DNA from: Brevibacterium paucivorans
GTDB lineage: Bacteria > Actinomycetota > Actinomycetes > Actinomycetales > Brevibacteriaceae
DNA: 64,000 nucleotides
Reading direction: 5' to 3'
Assembly (NCBI RefSeq): GCF_016907735.1
Contig: NZ_JAFBCP010000001.1
Location: 1,984,001 to 2,048,000, forward strand
Below, piece after piece: positions 36,695 to 53,192 of the stretch (position 1 is the stretch's first letter; every line of letters starts with the position of its first letter). The translations under genes were made by a program, and so were the position numbers. The notes under the pieces are model-generated. The model saw only the letters and a program-made list of their open reading frames with translations, was not told where the DNA came from and searched no databases.

Positions 36695-36712
36695 GATGTA
36701 TAGTTATTCATA
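36695..36712. promoter_or_regulatory. ARG box overlapping the argC -10 and start codon
   Basis: GATGTATAGTTATTCATA fits the ArgR consensus tnTGMATWWWWATKCAnA with one mismatch in the left core arm and a G in the W-run. It contains the TATAGT -10 hexamer (36699-36704), and its last base is the A of the argC ATG. A hexamer ending seven bases before the ATG and no Shine-Dalgarno suggest a leaderless transcript blocked directly by ArgR. Confidence 0.7.
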
Positions 36713-37779
36713 TGAAGACTTTTTCCGTCGCCGTCTCCGGTGCGACCGGATATGCCGGTGGCGAAATGCTGAGGCTACTTTCGGCACACCCATGTGCAAA
36801 CGTAACAACAGTCTGTGGCCATTCTACTGCCGGTTCACTCCTCGGAAACCACCAGCCACACCTGCGCGAATACGCGCATATGGAGATCCAACCGTCCACC
36901 GCCCAGGTGCTCGCCGGGCATGACGTCGTTGTCCTGGCGCTCCCACACGGGGCCAGCGGGGAAATCGCTACTGAGCTGGAAAAACTCTCACCGGACACCC
37001 TCATCCTTGACTTGGCTGCAGACCATCGCCTCGAGTCAGCTCAGGCCTGGCAGGCGTACTACAAGTCTGAACACCAAGGAACCTGGACGTACGGTCTCCC
37101 TGAACTGCTGCGTGCCCAAGGCTCCACGCAACGCGAACTCCTTGCCCAGGCCCGCCGTATTGCAGTACCCGGTTGTAACGTCACCGCGATCACGCTGGCC
37201 GTACAACCACTTATCAAAGCTGGTCTCATCGACCACACCGCCCTCACTGCAGTTCTTGCCAACGGAGTCTCCGGGGCGGGTAAAGCCCTCAAGCCACACC
37301 TGCTGGCCGGCGAAATCCTAGGCAACGCGAGCCCGTACGCAGTAGGCGGCACCCACCGCCACATTCCCGAAATTGAACAAAACCTCGCCCACGTGATCGG
37401 CGAGGACGTTGCGCAATCCACCACGCGCATCACCTTCACCCCCACCCTGGTACCCATGGCGCGCGGAATCCTGGCAACCGTGTCCGCACCCACCCACACG
37501 TCGGCCAACCAGATCACCCAAACCCTGGCTGACGCGTATGAAGCCGAACCCTTCGTGACCGTCCTGCCTCACGATCAGTGGCCAAGCACCTCGGCTACGG
37601 CAGGCGCCCACACCGCGCACCTGCAAGCCACCGTGGACGAACGCGCCGGAACCGCGATCGTTGTGTGCGCGCTCGACAACCTGGTCCGTGGCACCGCCGG
37701 ACAAGCGATCCAAAGCATGAACTTGGCATTGGGCCTGGACGAAACAACTGGCCTCACACAGCAAGGAGTGGCACCGTGA
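36712..37779 (+). CDS. argC: N-acetyl-gamma-glutamyl-phosphate reductase
   Basis: NADPH-dependent third step of arginine synthesis. The Rossmann GATGYAGGEMLRLL is at residues 9-22 and the catalytic Cys lies in VPGCNVTAITLA. 355 residues, normal. First gene of an eight-gene operon argCJBDFRGH. ATG 36712 has no ribosome-binding site and lies under the ARG box. It overlaps argJ by GTGA. Confidence 0.97.
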   Translation: MKTFSVAVSGATGYAGGEMLRLLSAHPCANVTTVCGHSTAGSLLGNHQPHLREYAHMEIQPSTAQVLAGHDVVVLALPHGASGEIATELEKLSPDTLILDLAADHRLESAQAWQAYYKSEHQGTWTYGLPELLRAQGSTQRELLAQARRIAVPGCNVTAITLAVQPLIKAGLIDHTALTAVLANGVSGAGKALKPHLLAGEILGNASPYAVGGTHRHIPEIEQNLAHVIGEDVAQSTTRITFTPTLVPMARGILATVSAPTHTSANQITQTLADAYEAEPFVTVLPHDQWPSTSATAGAHTAHLQATVDERAGTAIVVCALDNLVRGTAGQAIQSMNLALGLDETTGLTQQGVAP

Positions 37780-38948
37780 CCGTAACTTCACCACGCGGAT
37801 TCCGCGCATCAGGAGTCACCGCGGGACTCAAACCCAGCGGTCACCCGGATCTGGCTCTCGTCGTCAACGACGGCCCCCAGCGCGCCGTGGCCGCGGTGTA
37901 CACGTCCAACCGATGCAAGGCCAACCCCGTTCTGTTCTCCCAAAAAGTCACCGCAGGTGGCGGGGCTCGTGCCGTTGTCCTCAACTCCGGGGGCGCCAAC
38001 TGCTTTACCGGCCAGTTTGGGTATGAAACCACTGAGATGACCGCCGCCGAGGTCGCCGCCGGCCTGACAGCGACCGGCAACGAACCCGTGACGGCCAGCG
38101 ATATCGTGGTCTGTTCGACCGGCCTGATTGGGGTGGGGGACCAGACGTGGCGCGACACTCTTCTGGGTGGAATCACGCCCGCGATCAACGCGCTGAGCAC
38201 CACCGGAGGAGAAGACGCCGCCCGGGCCATCATGACCACCGACACCGTTCCCAAGAACATCGAGGTGTCCGTGGGCGACTGCACAATCGGCGGAATCGCC
38301 AAGGGCGCCGGAATGCTGGCACCTGCGCTCGCCACCATGCTCGTGGTGCTCACCACCGACGCCCAACTGACCCCTGAAGAACTCGACTCCGCGCTGCGCC
38401 ACGCAACCGCCCGAAGCTTCGACAGGCTCGACTCAGACGCATGCATGTCAACCAACGACACCGTGCTCCTCATGAGCTCAGGCGCCAGCGGTGTTCACCC
38501 CGACCTCGACGCCTTCACTCAAGCACTTACCGAGGCCTGCCAAGACCTAGCCCGCCAACTCATGAGCGACGCGGAAGGTGCGGCCCACAACATCGCGATT
38601 ACCACCTCGGGAGCGGCCAGCGAAGCCGACGCCGTGGAAGTCTCCCGGGCCGTGTCCCGCTCCAACCTGTTCAAAACCGCCATCTTCGGTGAGGACCCCA
38701 ACTGGGGCCGGATCGTGGCGCAGGTGGGAACCACCTCGGCGGAATTTGACCCAGCAAACATCGACGTGACGGTCAACGGGGTTCCCGTGTGCGTGGCATC
38801 CGGCCCGCACGCCGACCCCCAAAGCGTGGTTTTCACCCGCGACGTGACCGTGGACATCAACCTCAACGCAGGCGACCACCAGGCCACCGTGTGGACCAAC
38901 GACCTCACCCACCAGTACGTCGAAGAGAACAGCGCATACTCGTCATGA
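37776..38948 (+). CDS. argJ: Ornithine acetyltransferase / N-acetylglutamate synthase ArgJ
   Basis: Recycles the acetyl group from N-acetylornithine to glutamate. It self-cleaves at Ala-Thr within [10 protein letters not shown], where Thr becomes the nucleophile; [13 protein letters not shown] is the signature. GTG 37776 overlaps the argC stop and follows AAGGAGTG; the frame is open further upstream inside argC but that is not ArgJ-like. 390 residues. Whether it is bifunctional (also accepting acetyl-CoA) cannot be judged here. Confidence 0.97.
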   Translation: MTVTSPRGFRASGVTAGLKPSGHPDLALVVNDGPQRAVAAVYTSNRCKANPVLFSQKVTAGGGARAVVLNSGGANCFTGQFGYETTEMTAAEVAAGLTATGNEPVTASDIVVCSTGLIGVGDQTWRDTLLGGITPAINALSTTGGEDAARAIMTTDTVPKNIEVSVGDCTIGGIAKGAGMLAPALATMLVVLTTDAQLTPEELDSALRHATARSFDRLDSDACMSTNDTVLLMSSGASGVHPDLDAFTQALTEACQDLARQLMSDAEGAAHNIAITTSGAASEADAVEVSRAVSRSNLFKTAIFGEDPNWGRIVAQVGTTSAEFDPANIDVTVNGVPVCVASGPHADPQSVVFTRDVTVDINLNAGDHQATVWTNDLTHQYVEENSAYSS

Positions 38949-39838
38949 CACAACTTTCACCCGCCCAGCGCGTGGCCCGCGCGCAGATCAAAGCCTCAAC
39001 GCTCACCGAGGCGCTGCCGTGGATCAAGAAGTTTTCCGGCGCCACCATCGTCATCAAATACGGTGGCAACGCCATGATTTCCCACGAACTCCAGCAGTCG
39101 TTCGCTGACGACGTGGCCTTCTTGCGGTTCGCTGGGATCCGCCCCATCGTAGTCCACGGGGGCGGCCCGCAAATTGGGGCAATGCTGGATAGGTTGGGTA
39201 TCCCCAGTGAGTTTGTTGACGGGCAGCGGGTGACCAGTCCCGAGGCGGCCGTCGTCAGCCGTATGGTGCTGGCTGGGCAGGTCAACCGCGACATTGTTTC
39301 GCGCATCAACCAAAACGGAGATGCAGCCGTTGGGCTGTCCGGAGAAGACGCTGACCTGCTGTTGGCACGTCCCGTCGAACGCACCGAACTGGGGCGCGTG
39401 GGCAACATTGAAGCGGTCAACACGCAGGTACTCAATGAGCTATTGGACCAGGGCCGGGTTCCTGTCGTGTGCTCAATTGCAGCTGAAGTTGGTGGCGAAC
39501 CCGGCATGCCACTGAACATCAACGCCGACCTGGCGGCCGCAGCGATCGCTAAGCACATGAAGGCGGACAAGTTCATCATGCTCACCGATGTTCCAGGCCT
39601 GTACGCCAACTGGCCCGACACCGACAGCCTCATCAGCGAAATCACTGCGCAGGAACTACGTGAACTGTTGCCGTCACTCGATGCGGGCATGATCCCCAAA
39701 ATGACGGCCGCACTGGAAGCCGTCGATGCGGGTGTCAACCAAGTCCACGTCGTAGACGGACGAACCGCCCACTCGATTTTGCTCGAAGTCTTTACCGACG
39801 AAGGAATCGGAACCATGGTGCTAGGAGGCGACGCATGA
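38945..39838 (+). CDS. argB: Acetylglutamate kinase
   Basis: Phosphorylates N-acetylglutamate; usually the arginine-feedback step. Visible are [10 protein letters not shown] (phosphate-binding Lys and Gly-rich loop), [10 protein letters not shown] and [14 protein letters not shown] 38945 overlaps the argJ stop (ATGA), giving 297 residues; an N-terminal helix before the core is typical of arginine-inhibited forms. The longer frame from 38789 runs inside argJ and is not native. Confidence 0.97.
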   Translation: MTQLSPAQRVARAQIKASTLTEALPWIKKFSGATIVIKYGGNAMISHELQQSFADDVAFLRFAGIRPIVVHGGGPQIGAMLDRLGIPSEFVDGQRVTSPEAAVVSRMVLAGQVNRDIVSRINQNGDAAVGLSGEDADLLLARPVERTELGRVGNIEAVNTQVLNELLDQGRVPVVCSIAAEVGGEPGMPLNINADLAAAAIAKHMKADKFIMLTDVPGLYANWPDTDSLISEITAQELRELLPSLDAGMIPKMTAALEAVDAGVNQVHVVDGRTAHSILLEVFTDEGIGTMVLGGDA

Positions 39839-41010
39839 CCTGGCAAGACGAACACAGCAACGCAATCCTGCCCGCACTGGGCAAACCGCAGCTCAAGCTG
39901 GTGCGCGGCGACGGAGCCTACGTGTGGGACTCCGAAGGTAAGCAGTACCTGGATTTCCTCGCAGGAATCGCGGTCAACTCATTAGGACACGCACACCCTG
40001 ACCTGGTGAAAGCCGTGAGCAACCAGATGCTCACACTGGGCCACATCTCGAACTACTTCGCATCCGATCCGCAGATCGAGCTCGCGCATGCACTGCTCAA
40101 GGTAGCGAACGCGCCCCGAGGCTCGTCGGTGTACTTCTCTAACTCCGGATCAGAAGCCAACGAAGCGGCGCTGAAAATCGCGCGTAAAACCGGACGCCCA
40201 AAAATCGTGGCCGTCGAAGGCGGATTCCACGGACGAACCCTTGGCTCACTTTCCGTGACCCACAAACCCGCCTACCGTGAACCTTTCAACCCACTCCTCC
40301 CAGGAGTCGAGCACGTTCCGCACGGTGACATCGACGCGCTTACCCGCGCCATCGACGACACCTGCGCAGCCGTCATCATCGAACCCATCCAAGGTGAAGC
40401 AGGGGTCCGTCCCCACCCGGCCGGCTACCTGACAGCGGCACGGGAGGCCACCTCGGCGGCCGGAGCTCTTCTCATCCTTGACGAAGTCCAGACCGGGATT
40501 GGACGCACCGGATACTGGTACGCCTTCCAGAACCCAGACATTGGGGAAGGGGTCGTGCCAGACGTGGTGACCTCGGCTAAAGGGATTGGCGGAGGAATTC
40601 CACTTGCCGCGACCCTCACATTCGGGACGGCCGTGACGAAACTCTTGGCACCTGGCGAACACGGCTCCACCTACAGTGGTAACCCTGTCGCAACCGCAGC
40701 CGGACTCGCCGTTCTCAACGTCATCGAACGCGACGGACTACTAGAACACGTCCGTGAAACCGGCAAACACCTGCGCAACAGCCTCGAAAACCAGGGTGGC
40801 ATCACCGGCGTTCGGGGCAGTGGCCTTCTGCTCTCATTCGAATCCAACGGGGGAGCGAAAGCCTTTGCGACCTCGGCGCTTACACACGGAATCATCGTCA
40901 ACCCGGCCACCCCGGAGCGAGTCCGCATCGCGCCACCACTTATTGTGACTAGTAGCCAGATCGATGAGTTCATCCACTCGATTCCACAGATTCTTCAGGA
41001 CATCGCATGA
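39835..41010 (+). CDS. argD: Acetylornithine aminotransferase
   Basis: PLP enzyme, fold type I class [17 protein letters not shown] binds PLP phosphate, [14 protein letters not shown] holds the Asp that pairs with the pyridine N, and [14 protein letters not shown] carries the Schiff-base lysine. 391 residues, full length. ATGA overlaps at both ends with argB and argF. Confidence 0.97.
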   Translation: MTWQDEHSNAILPALGKPQLKLVRGDGAYVWDSEGKQYLDFLAGIAVNSLGHAHPDLVKAVSNQMLTLGHISNYFASDPQIELAHALLKVANAPRGSSVYFSNSGSEANEAALKIARKTGRPKIVAVEGGFHGRTLGSLSVTHKPAYREPFNPLLPGVEHVPHGDIDALTRAIDDTCAAVIIEPIQGEAGVRPHPAGYLTAAREATSAAGALLILDEVQTGIGRTGYWYAFQNPDIGEGVVPDVVTSAKGIGGGIPLAATLTFGTAVTKLLAPGEHGSTYSGNPVATAAGLAVLNVIERDGLLEHVRETGKHLRNSLENQGGITGVRGSGLLLSFESNGGAKAFATSALTHGIIVNPATPERVRIAPPLIVTSSQIDEFIHSIPQILQDIA

Positions 41011-41975
41011 CCAGACACTTCCTCAAAGACACCGACCTCAGCCCGGCCGAACTCAACGAAGTACTCGATCTGGCCGCTGAACTCAAAGCCAACCCGTACT
41101 CACACAAGCCGTACGCCGGGCCCCAGACAGTTGCGATCATTTTCGACAAGACCTCAACCCGCACACGCGTGTCCTTTGCCGCGGGTGTCGCCGCACTGGG
41201 TGGCCAGCCACTCATCATCAACCCCGGTGAATCCCAAATCGGGCACAAAGAAACCATCGAGGACTCCGCGCGCGTCATGTCGTCCATGACGTCCACGATC
41301 GTGTGGCGCACCTTCGCCCACGAAGGACTTCAAAAGATGGCGCAGAACTCCACAGTGCCCGTCATCAACGCGCTGTGCGACGACTACCACCCGTGCCAAC
41401 TGCTGGCAGACCTGCTCACGATCCGTGAACACCGGTCAACCGGTGAGGGAAACGGGCTCGCGGGCCTGACCTTGAGCTACTTTGGTGACGGTGCCAACAA
41501 CATGGCCCACTCGTACGCACTAGCCTGCGTCAACGCCGGAATGCACGTGCGCATCGCAGCGCCAGAGGGCTACCACCCAGCCACCCACGTACTTAACGAA
41601 GCACGTGAACTTGCCACCCAAACCGGCGGAAGCGTCACTGTCACAACAGACGCACAGGAAGCCGCCTCGGGCGCAAACATCCTGGTCACCGACACATGGG
41701 TATCCATGGGGCAGGACGCCCACGGGCGCAACGACGCCCAGTCGCCCTTCACCCCCTACACCGTCACGCAGGAACTCATGGACTTGGGCGATAACCCCAT
41801 CTTCATGCACTGCCTGCCCGCATACCGCGGATACGAAGTGAGCGCAGAGGTCATCGACGGCCCCCAGTCGGTCGTGTTTGATGAAGCCGAAAACCGCCTG
41901 CACGCACAAAAGGCCCTCATGGCGTGGCTCATGGCGCAATCGCAGGGGAGTGGCGAACAGGGGAGTGGCGCGTGA
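41007..41975 (+). CDS. argF: Ornithine carbamoyltransferase
   Basis: Makes citrulline from ornithine and carbamoyl phosphate. The carbamoyl-phosphate site STRTR lies in DKTSTRTRVSF, with HPCQLLADL and the ornithine-site HCLPAYRG. 322 residues. The C-terminus ends with the repeat [10 protein letters not shown], the result of a 15-bp tandem duplication just before argR. Overlaps argR by GTGA. Confidence 0.97.
   Translation: MTRHFLKDTDLSPAELNEVLDLAAELKANPYSHKPYAGPQTVAIIFDKTSTRTRVSFAAGVAALGGQPLIINPGESQIGHKETIEDSARVMSSMTSTIVWRTFAHEGLQKMAQNSTVPVINALCDDYHPCQLLADLLTIREHRSTGEGNGLAGLTLSYFGDGANNMAHSYALACVNAGMHVRIAAPEGYHPATHVLNEARELATQTGGSVTVTTDAQEAASGANILVTDTWVSMGQDAHGRNDAQSPFTPYTVTQELMDLGDNPIFMHCLPAYRGYEVSAEVIDGPQSVVFDEAENRLHAQKALMAWLMAQSQGSGEQGSGA
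41943..41970 (+). repeat. Short tandem duplication at the argF/argR junction
   Basis: CAGGGGAGTGGCG occurs at 41943-41955 and 41958-41970, period 15. It adds five codons to argF and duplicates the GGGGAG that serves as ribosome-binding site for argR. Confidence 0.8.
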
Positions 41976-42526
41976 GTAAAAACGGGGCCAGTGACACAAA
42001 CGAAACCAATGGCGTCGCGAACGCGATTCCCGGAACAAAAGCCGCCCGGCACGCTCTGCTGATCGACATCATTCGACGCAACCACGTGCGCTCACAGACT
42101 GAACTCATCGAGCTTCTGGCCGGCACCGGAATCGCAGTCACCCAGGCGACCCTGTCTCGCGATCTGGTGGAGCTGGGCGCCATCAAAGTGCGCACACCGG
42201 AAGGTAGCGCATACGCTGTTCCCGGTGAAGGAGGCGACCGCTCCCTTGAGCAAGGGGTCAAAGGGCACGTCCTGGACGCGAAACTTCAGCGGCACTTAGA
42301 AGAACTGCTGGTGTCGGCCACATGGTCGGCGAACCTCGCAGTGCTGCGCACCCCGCCAGGAGCGGCCCAGTTCCTCGCCTCCACGATCGACCATTCGGTG
42401 ATTCCCGAAATCATCGGCACAATCGCCGGCGACGACACAGTTCTCATCATTTCAGCAGACCCACAAGGTGGAAAAGACATTGCCAACCAGTTCATTTGCC
42501 TGGCTGGCGCGGAAGACAAGGAGTAA
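41972..42526 (+). CDS. argR: Arginine repressor ArgR
   Basis: Arginine-responsive hexameric repressor. The N-terminal winged helix (about 22-90: [42 protein letters not shown]) binds ARG boxes; the C-terminal domain with [12 protein letters not shown] binds arginine and forms trimers. GTG 41972 overlaps the argF stop and follows GGGGAG. 184 residues. It presumably acts on the box at 36695, so the operon encodes its own repressor. Confidence 0.97.
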   Translation: MSKNGASDTNETNGVANAIPGTKAARHALLIDIIRRNHVRSQTELIELLAGTGIAVTQATLSRDLVELGAIKVRTPEGSAYAVPGEGGDRSLEQGVKGHVLDAKLQRHLEELLVSATWSANLAVLRTPPGAAQFLASTIDHSVIPEIIGTIAGDDTVLIISADPQGGKDIANQFICLAGAEDKE

Positions 42527-42528
42527 AC

Positions 42529-45179
<2,651 letters not shown>

Positions 45180-45222
45180 GCACTGTCATGCAGAATGGCA
45201 ACAGGAAGTAGGAAAGGTAACC

Positions 45223-46515
45223 GTGGACATTTTTAGTGACCTAGTCAAGCGTGAGCTTGTCGCTCAGACGACCGACGAAGATGCTTTGCGCAAAGCACTG
45301 TCAGAAGAGTCACTGAAGTTCTATGTGGGCTTCGACCCCACCGCTCCCAGCCTTCACATGGGTAACCTTGTCCAGATTCTTATTGCCAGGCGCCTGCAGG
45401 CGGCCGGACACACGCCTTTCATGTTGGTGGGTGGGGCTACCGGGCTGATCGGTGACCCTCGGATGACGTCTGAGCGTTCACTCAACCCGCGTGACGTCGT
45501 CGAAGGGTGGGTCGAAAAAATTCGAGCCCAGATCCAGCCGTTCCTCGATTTTGAGGGCCCCAACGCCGCCACCATGGTCAACAACTACGACTGGACCGGC
45601 GACATCAGTGTGCTCGACTTCTTGCGCGATGTGGGTAAACACTTCTCAGTCAACCGCATGCTCGCAAAAGAAGCGGTGTCTGCTCGGTTGAATTCGGACG
45701 CGGGAATTTCGTTCACCGAATTTGCCTACCAGCTGCTCCAAGGAAACGACTACCTCGAGCTCTACCGTCGCTACGGAATCACCCTCCAAACCGGTGGTTC
45801 CGACCAGTGGGGCAACCTGACGAGTGGGGCTGACCTGATTCGTCGCGTCGAACGAACCAGTGTCCACGCGATGTCCATCAAACTCATCACAAAAGCTGAC
45901 GGAACCAAGTTCGGTAAAACGGAAACCGGCACCGTGTGGCTTGACCCCGCACTGACCAGTCCATACGCATTCAGCCAGTTCTGGCTCAACACCGCCGACG
46001 CTGACGCCCCGGGCTACCTCAAAGTGTTCTCGCTTCGTGAACTCGACGAAATCAACGACATCATCGAACAGTTCAAAGAAGCTCCCCACACGCGGCTTGT
46101 GCAGAAAACACTCGCGCGAGATGTTACAGAGCTCGTGCATGGAAAAGAAGCCACTGACCAGGCCTTTGCCGCCGCCGACGCTTTGTTCGGACGCGGGGAA
46201 CTCACCGAACTTGACGAACCTACGATTGCAGGCGCCACCTCGGCCCTTCCTGGAACCGACATTGACTCAGCTGCCCTAGCAGCCGGCATCAACGTCGTTG
46301 ACCTGTTCGTCGATGCGTTCGCTCAGACTGGACAGCTCAAATCAAAGGGCGAAGTACGTAAAGCGATCCAGCAGGGTGGCGCGTACATCAACAACGTCAA
46401 GGTCGAATCCGAAGACCATATGATGACCGCGGACCAATTCCTGGCCGCAGGCGATCACGCGGTGGCACTCCTACGACGTGGAAAGAAGACGCTCGCAGTA
46501 GCATGTCTGCGGTGA
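45223..46515 (+). CDS. tyrS: Tyrosyl-tRNA synthetase
   Basis: Class I synthetase, TyrRS-1 type. HIGH motif as HMGN at about 45-48, KMSKS motif as KFGKT near 230, and a C-terminal S4 RNA-binding domain (KSKGEVRKAIQQGGAYINN). GTG 45223 follows GGAAAGG. 430 residues. Its 3' end overlaps the CPBP gene by 13 bp. No T-box is visible upstream. Confidence 0.98.
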   Translation: MDIFSDLVKRELVAQTTDEDALRKALSEESLKFYVGFDPTAPSLHMGNLVQILIARRLQAAGHTPFMLVGGATGLIGDPRMTSERSLNPRDVVEGWVEKIRAQIQPFLDFEGPNAATMVNNYDWTGDISVLDFLRDVGKHFSVNRMLAKEAVSARLNSDAGISFTEFAYQLLQGNDYLELYRRYGITLQTGGSDQWGNLTSGADLIRRVERTSVHAMSIKLITKADGTKFGKTETGTVWLDPALTSPYAFSQFWLNTADADAPGYLKVFSLRELDEINDIIEQFKEAPHTRLVQKTLARDVTELVHGKEATDQAFAAADALFGRGELTELDEPTIAGATSALPGTDIDSAALAAGINVVDLFVDAFAQTGQLKSKGEVRKAIQQGGAYINNVKVESEDHMMTADQFLAAGDHAVALLRRGKKTLAVACLR

Positions 46516-47570
46516 AAAAGTTCGACAACGGTGCCCAGGCCCTTCCGGTTAGTGGAAAGGCCATCGGACTGTATGTCGTTCTTGCGCTAGCACTCGCATG
46601 GCTCGTGACGTTGCCCATCTGGTTGATGGGGATCGATCTGTCGCCCACACTTCCTGCGGTCAAAGAAACCGGGGACCCGGGGTCCGGCCCTATGCCCACG
46701 GAAGAAGAACAGTTCACGCAGAGCCTGGTCGCGCAGGCGTGCGGCATTGCCATGATGTTCACGCCCGGCATTGCCGCAGTGATCACACTGTTGGTCAGTG
46801 GCGTGAAGTTTTCCCGCGTATTTCCGCTGTTGGGGGCCAGTCGACCAGTGGACGTGCCAGGGTTTGGTCCGCGTGTAGCAGGAAACTGGCCATACGTTCG
46901 TCGACTTCTCATGGGGCTTGTGGCAACGCTGTGCGTGAGCTTACTCATCGCGCTTGTTATCACTATTGCGACACCCGTGTGGCCGGCGAACGGACATACT
47001 CTGGCACACCAGTCAGCATCGGCCTTGGGCATTCCTCTTGCGCTTTTCTTAGTACTGCAGTTCGCGCAAATTCCTGTGGGTGCCATCTTCAACGCACTAC
47101 CGGCAGTGGGGGAGGAGCTGGGTTGGCGCGGTTATTTGTACCCTGCGTTGACTCAGCGCTTTGGCTTCATGTGGGCTGTGGTCATAGGCGGTGCGATCTG
47201 GGGGCTGTGGCATGCTCCCATGATCATGATGGGGTACAACTTTGGGTTGTTCGGACTGCCCGGCGTGGCACTCATGATGGTTTCGTGCATGGGCTTAGGT
47301 GCGTTGTTTGCCTACCTGTACGGCGCATCAGGTTCCATTTGGGTTCCAGCGCTTGCCCACGGCCTCTTCAACGCGGCAGCTGGAATCACGTTGCTGTTCT
47401 GGCCAGCCGGTACACCATTCAACGGCGTAATTGCGTCAGCTCTTGGTGTGTGGTCCCTTGTAGTTTTGCTCCCTCTTGGTGTCGCTCTCGTATGGCGCGT
47501 AGCGAGGTATTCGGGGCCCGCAGAAAAAAGTGGGCAAAACGACTTGCAAACCTCAGGCGAATCGGTATAG
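46503..47570 (+). CDS. CPBP-family intramembrane metalloprotease
   Basis: 355 residues with about eight hydrophobic segments. The CPBP/Abi signature is complete: GEELGWRGYLYP (EExxxR), the WGLWHAPMI histidine and the ALAHGLFNAA histidine. Family members include CAAX prenyl proteases and bacteriocin-immunity proteins; the substrate here is unknown. The ATG lies inside tyrS; a GTG at 46512, overlapping the tyrS stop as GTGA, is an alternative start. The 3' end contains the first rRNA promoter. Confidence 0.9.
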   Translation: MSAVKKFDNGAQALPVSGKAIGLYVVLALALAWLVTLPIWLMGIDLSPTLPAVKETGDPGSGPMPTEEEQFTQSLVAQACGIAMMFTPGIAAVITLLVSGVKFSRVFPLLGASRPVDVPGFGPRVAGNWPYVRRLLMGLVATLCVSLLIALVITIATPVWPANGHTLAHQSASALGIPLALFLVLQFAQIPVGAIFNALPAVGEELGWRGYLYPALTQRFGFMWAVVIGGAIWGLWHAPMIMMGYNFGLFGLPGVALMMVSCMGLGALFAYLYGASGSIWVPALAHGLFNAAAGITLLFWPAGTPFNGVIASALGVWSLVVLLPLGVALVWRVARYSGPAEKSGQNDLQTSGESV

Positions 47571-47573
47571 AGT
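47544..47573 (+). promoter_or_regulatory. rRNA operon promoter P1
   Basis: TTGCAA (47544-47549), 18-bp spacer, TAGAGT (47568-47573), within GGTATAGAGT. It lies over the last codons of the CPBP gene. Confidence 0.6.
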
Positions 47574-47670
47574 TTTCAACGTTGCTCTCAGCGAGGTAAC
47601 GAGCTAGAGAGCCGAATCTTACTCCAGATCAACTCGATCGCAGCATGTTTCAGATCACTTAAAACTGAAG

Positions 47671-47699
47671 TTGCAAAGCTGTCTCGAATGGTATAGAGT
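47671..47699 (+). promoter_or_regulatory. rRNA operon promoter P2
   Basis: TTGCAA (47671-47676), 17-bp spacer, TAGAGT (47694-47699). It repeats the P1 elements TTGCAAA, CGAAT and GGTATAGAGT about 127 bp downstream. Confidence 0.65.
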
Positions 47700-47809
47700 A
47701 AAGATCCGTCGCCAAGGCGAACAACTCACTACGAGCGAGTGAAGCCCTGGTGAACAAAACCACCTTTAGCGTGAGCCGGCTGTGTGTTGGTGAGTGTTTT
47801 TGTGTGTGT

Positions 47810-47830
47810 GTTCTTTTTCAACTCAATAGC
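47810..47830 (+). promoter_or_regulatory. rrn leader boxA-like antitermination region
   Basis: A TGTTCTTTTT element followed by CAACTCAATAGC, a combination common in actinobacterial rRNA leaders upstream of 16S. The leader from 47700 to 47948 is otherwise T/G rich and holds no gene; small hairpins occur at about 47706-47760. Confidence 0.5.
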
Positions 47831-47948
47831 GTGTTTGTTTGTTTTTGTGATGCCAGTTTATTTTATTTTTTCTGGTTCTCAGATTGATTTGGCTTGATTA
47901 TTTTTCTTGTCTTTTCTTTTTGGGTGCTGGGGTTTTTCTTTCTTGTTT

Positions 47949-52869
<4,921 letters not shown>

Positions 52870-52998
52870 CTACGTGTGAGTAGACCAGGTAACACAAACA
52901 ACAAACTGGTTATAACACGAACGAACTTCATCACTACTCGCGTCCACACGAACACGCAAAACAACACCGTGCACACACACTGTGTGCCCCCACAGTTT
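52870..52998 (+). other. 23S-5S spacer with processing arm
   Basis: CTCGCGTCCAC at 52937-52947 is the exact complement of ITS bases 49700-49710; flanking bases extend the pairing imperfectly. This is the expected stem around precursor 23S RNA. No gene. Confidence 0.7.
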
Positions 52999-53118
52999 TT
53001 TGCGGTGGTTATAGCGTCAGGGAAACGCCCGGCCCCATTCCGAACCCGGAAGCTAAGCCTGACAGCGCTGATGGTACTGCACACGAGAGTGTGTGGGAGA
53101 GTAAGACACCGCCGCAAA
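52999..53118 (+). rRNA. rrf: 5S ribosomal RNA
   Basis: About 120 nt with the conserved CGCCCGGCCCCATTCCGAAC and GAAGCTAAGCC. Terminal TTTGCGGTGG and CCGCCGCAAA form the helix I stem, which sets the ends. Confidence 0.96.
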
Positions 53119-53129
53119 ACCAACTTCAA

Positions 53130-53169
53130 AGAAAAGAGGAGACCACAAAGCCGTGGCCTCCTCTTTTCT
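53130..53169 (+). terminator. Terminator of the rRNA operon
   Basis: A 12-bp stem AGAAAAGAGGAG / CTCCTCTTTTCT with an inner CCAC/GTGG helix. Strong hairpin with T-rich 3' arm. Confidence 0.85.
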
Positions 53170-53192
53170 GCATTCATGACATACTGTCACAC

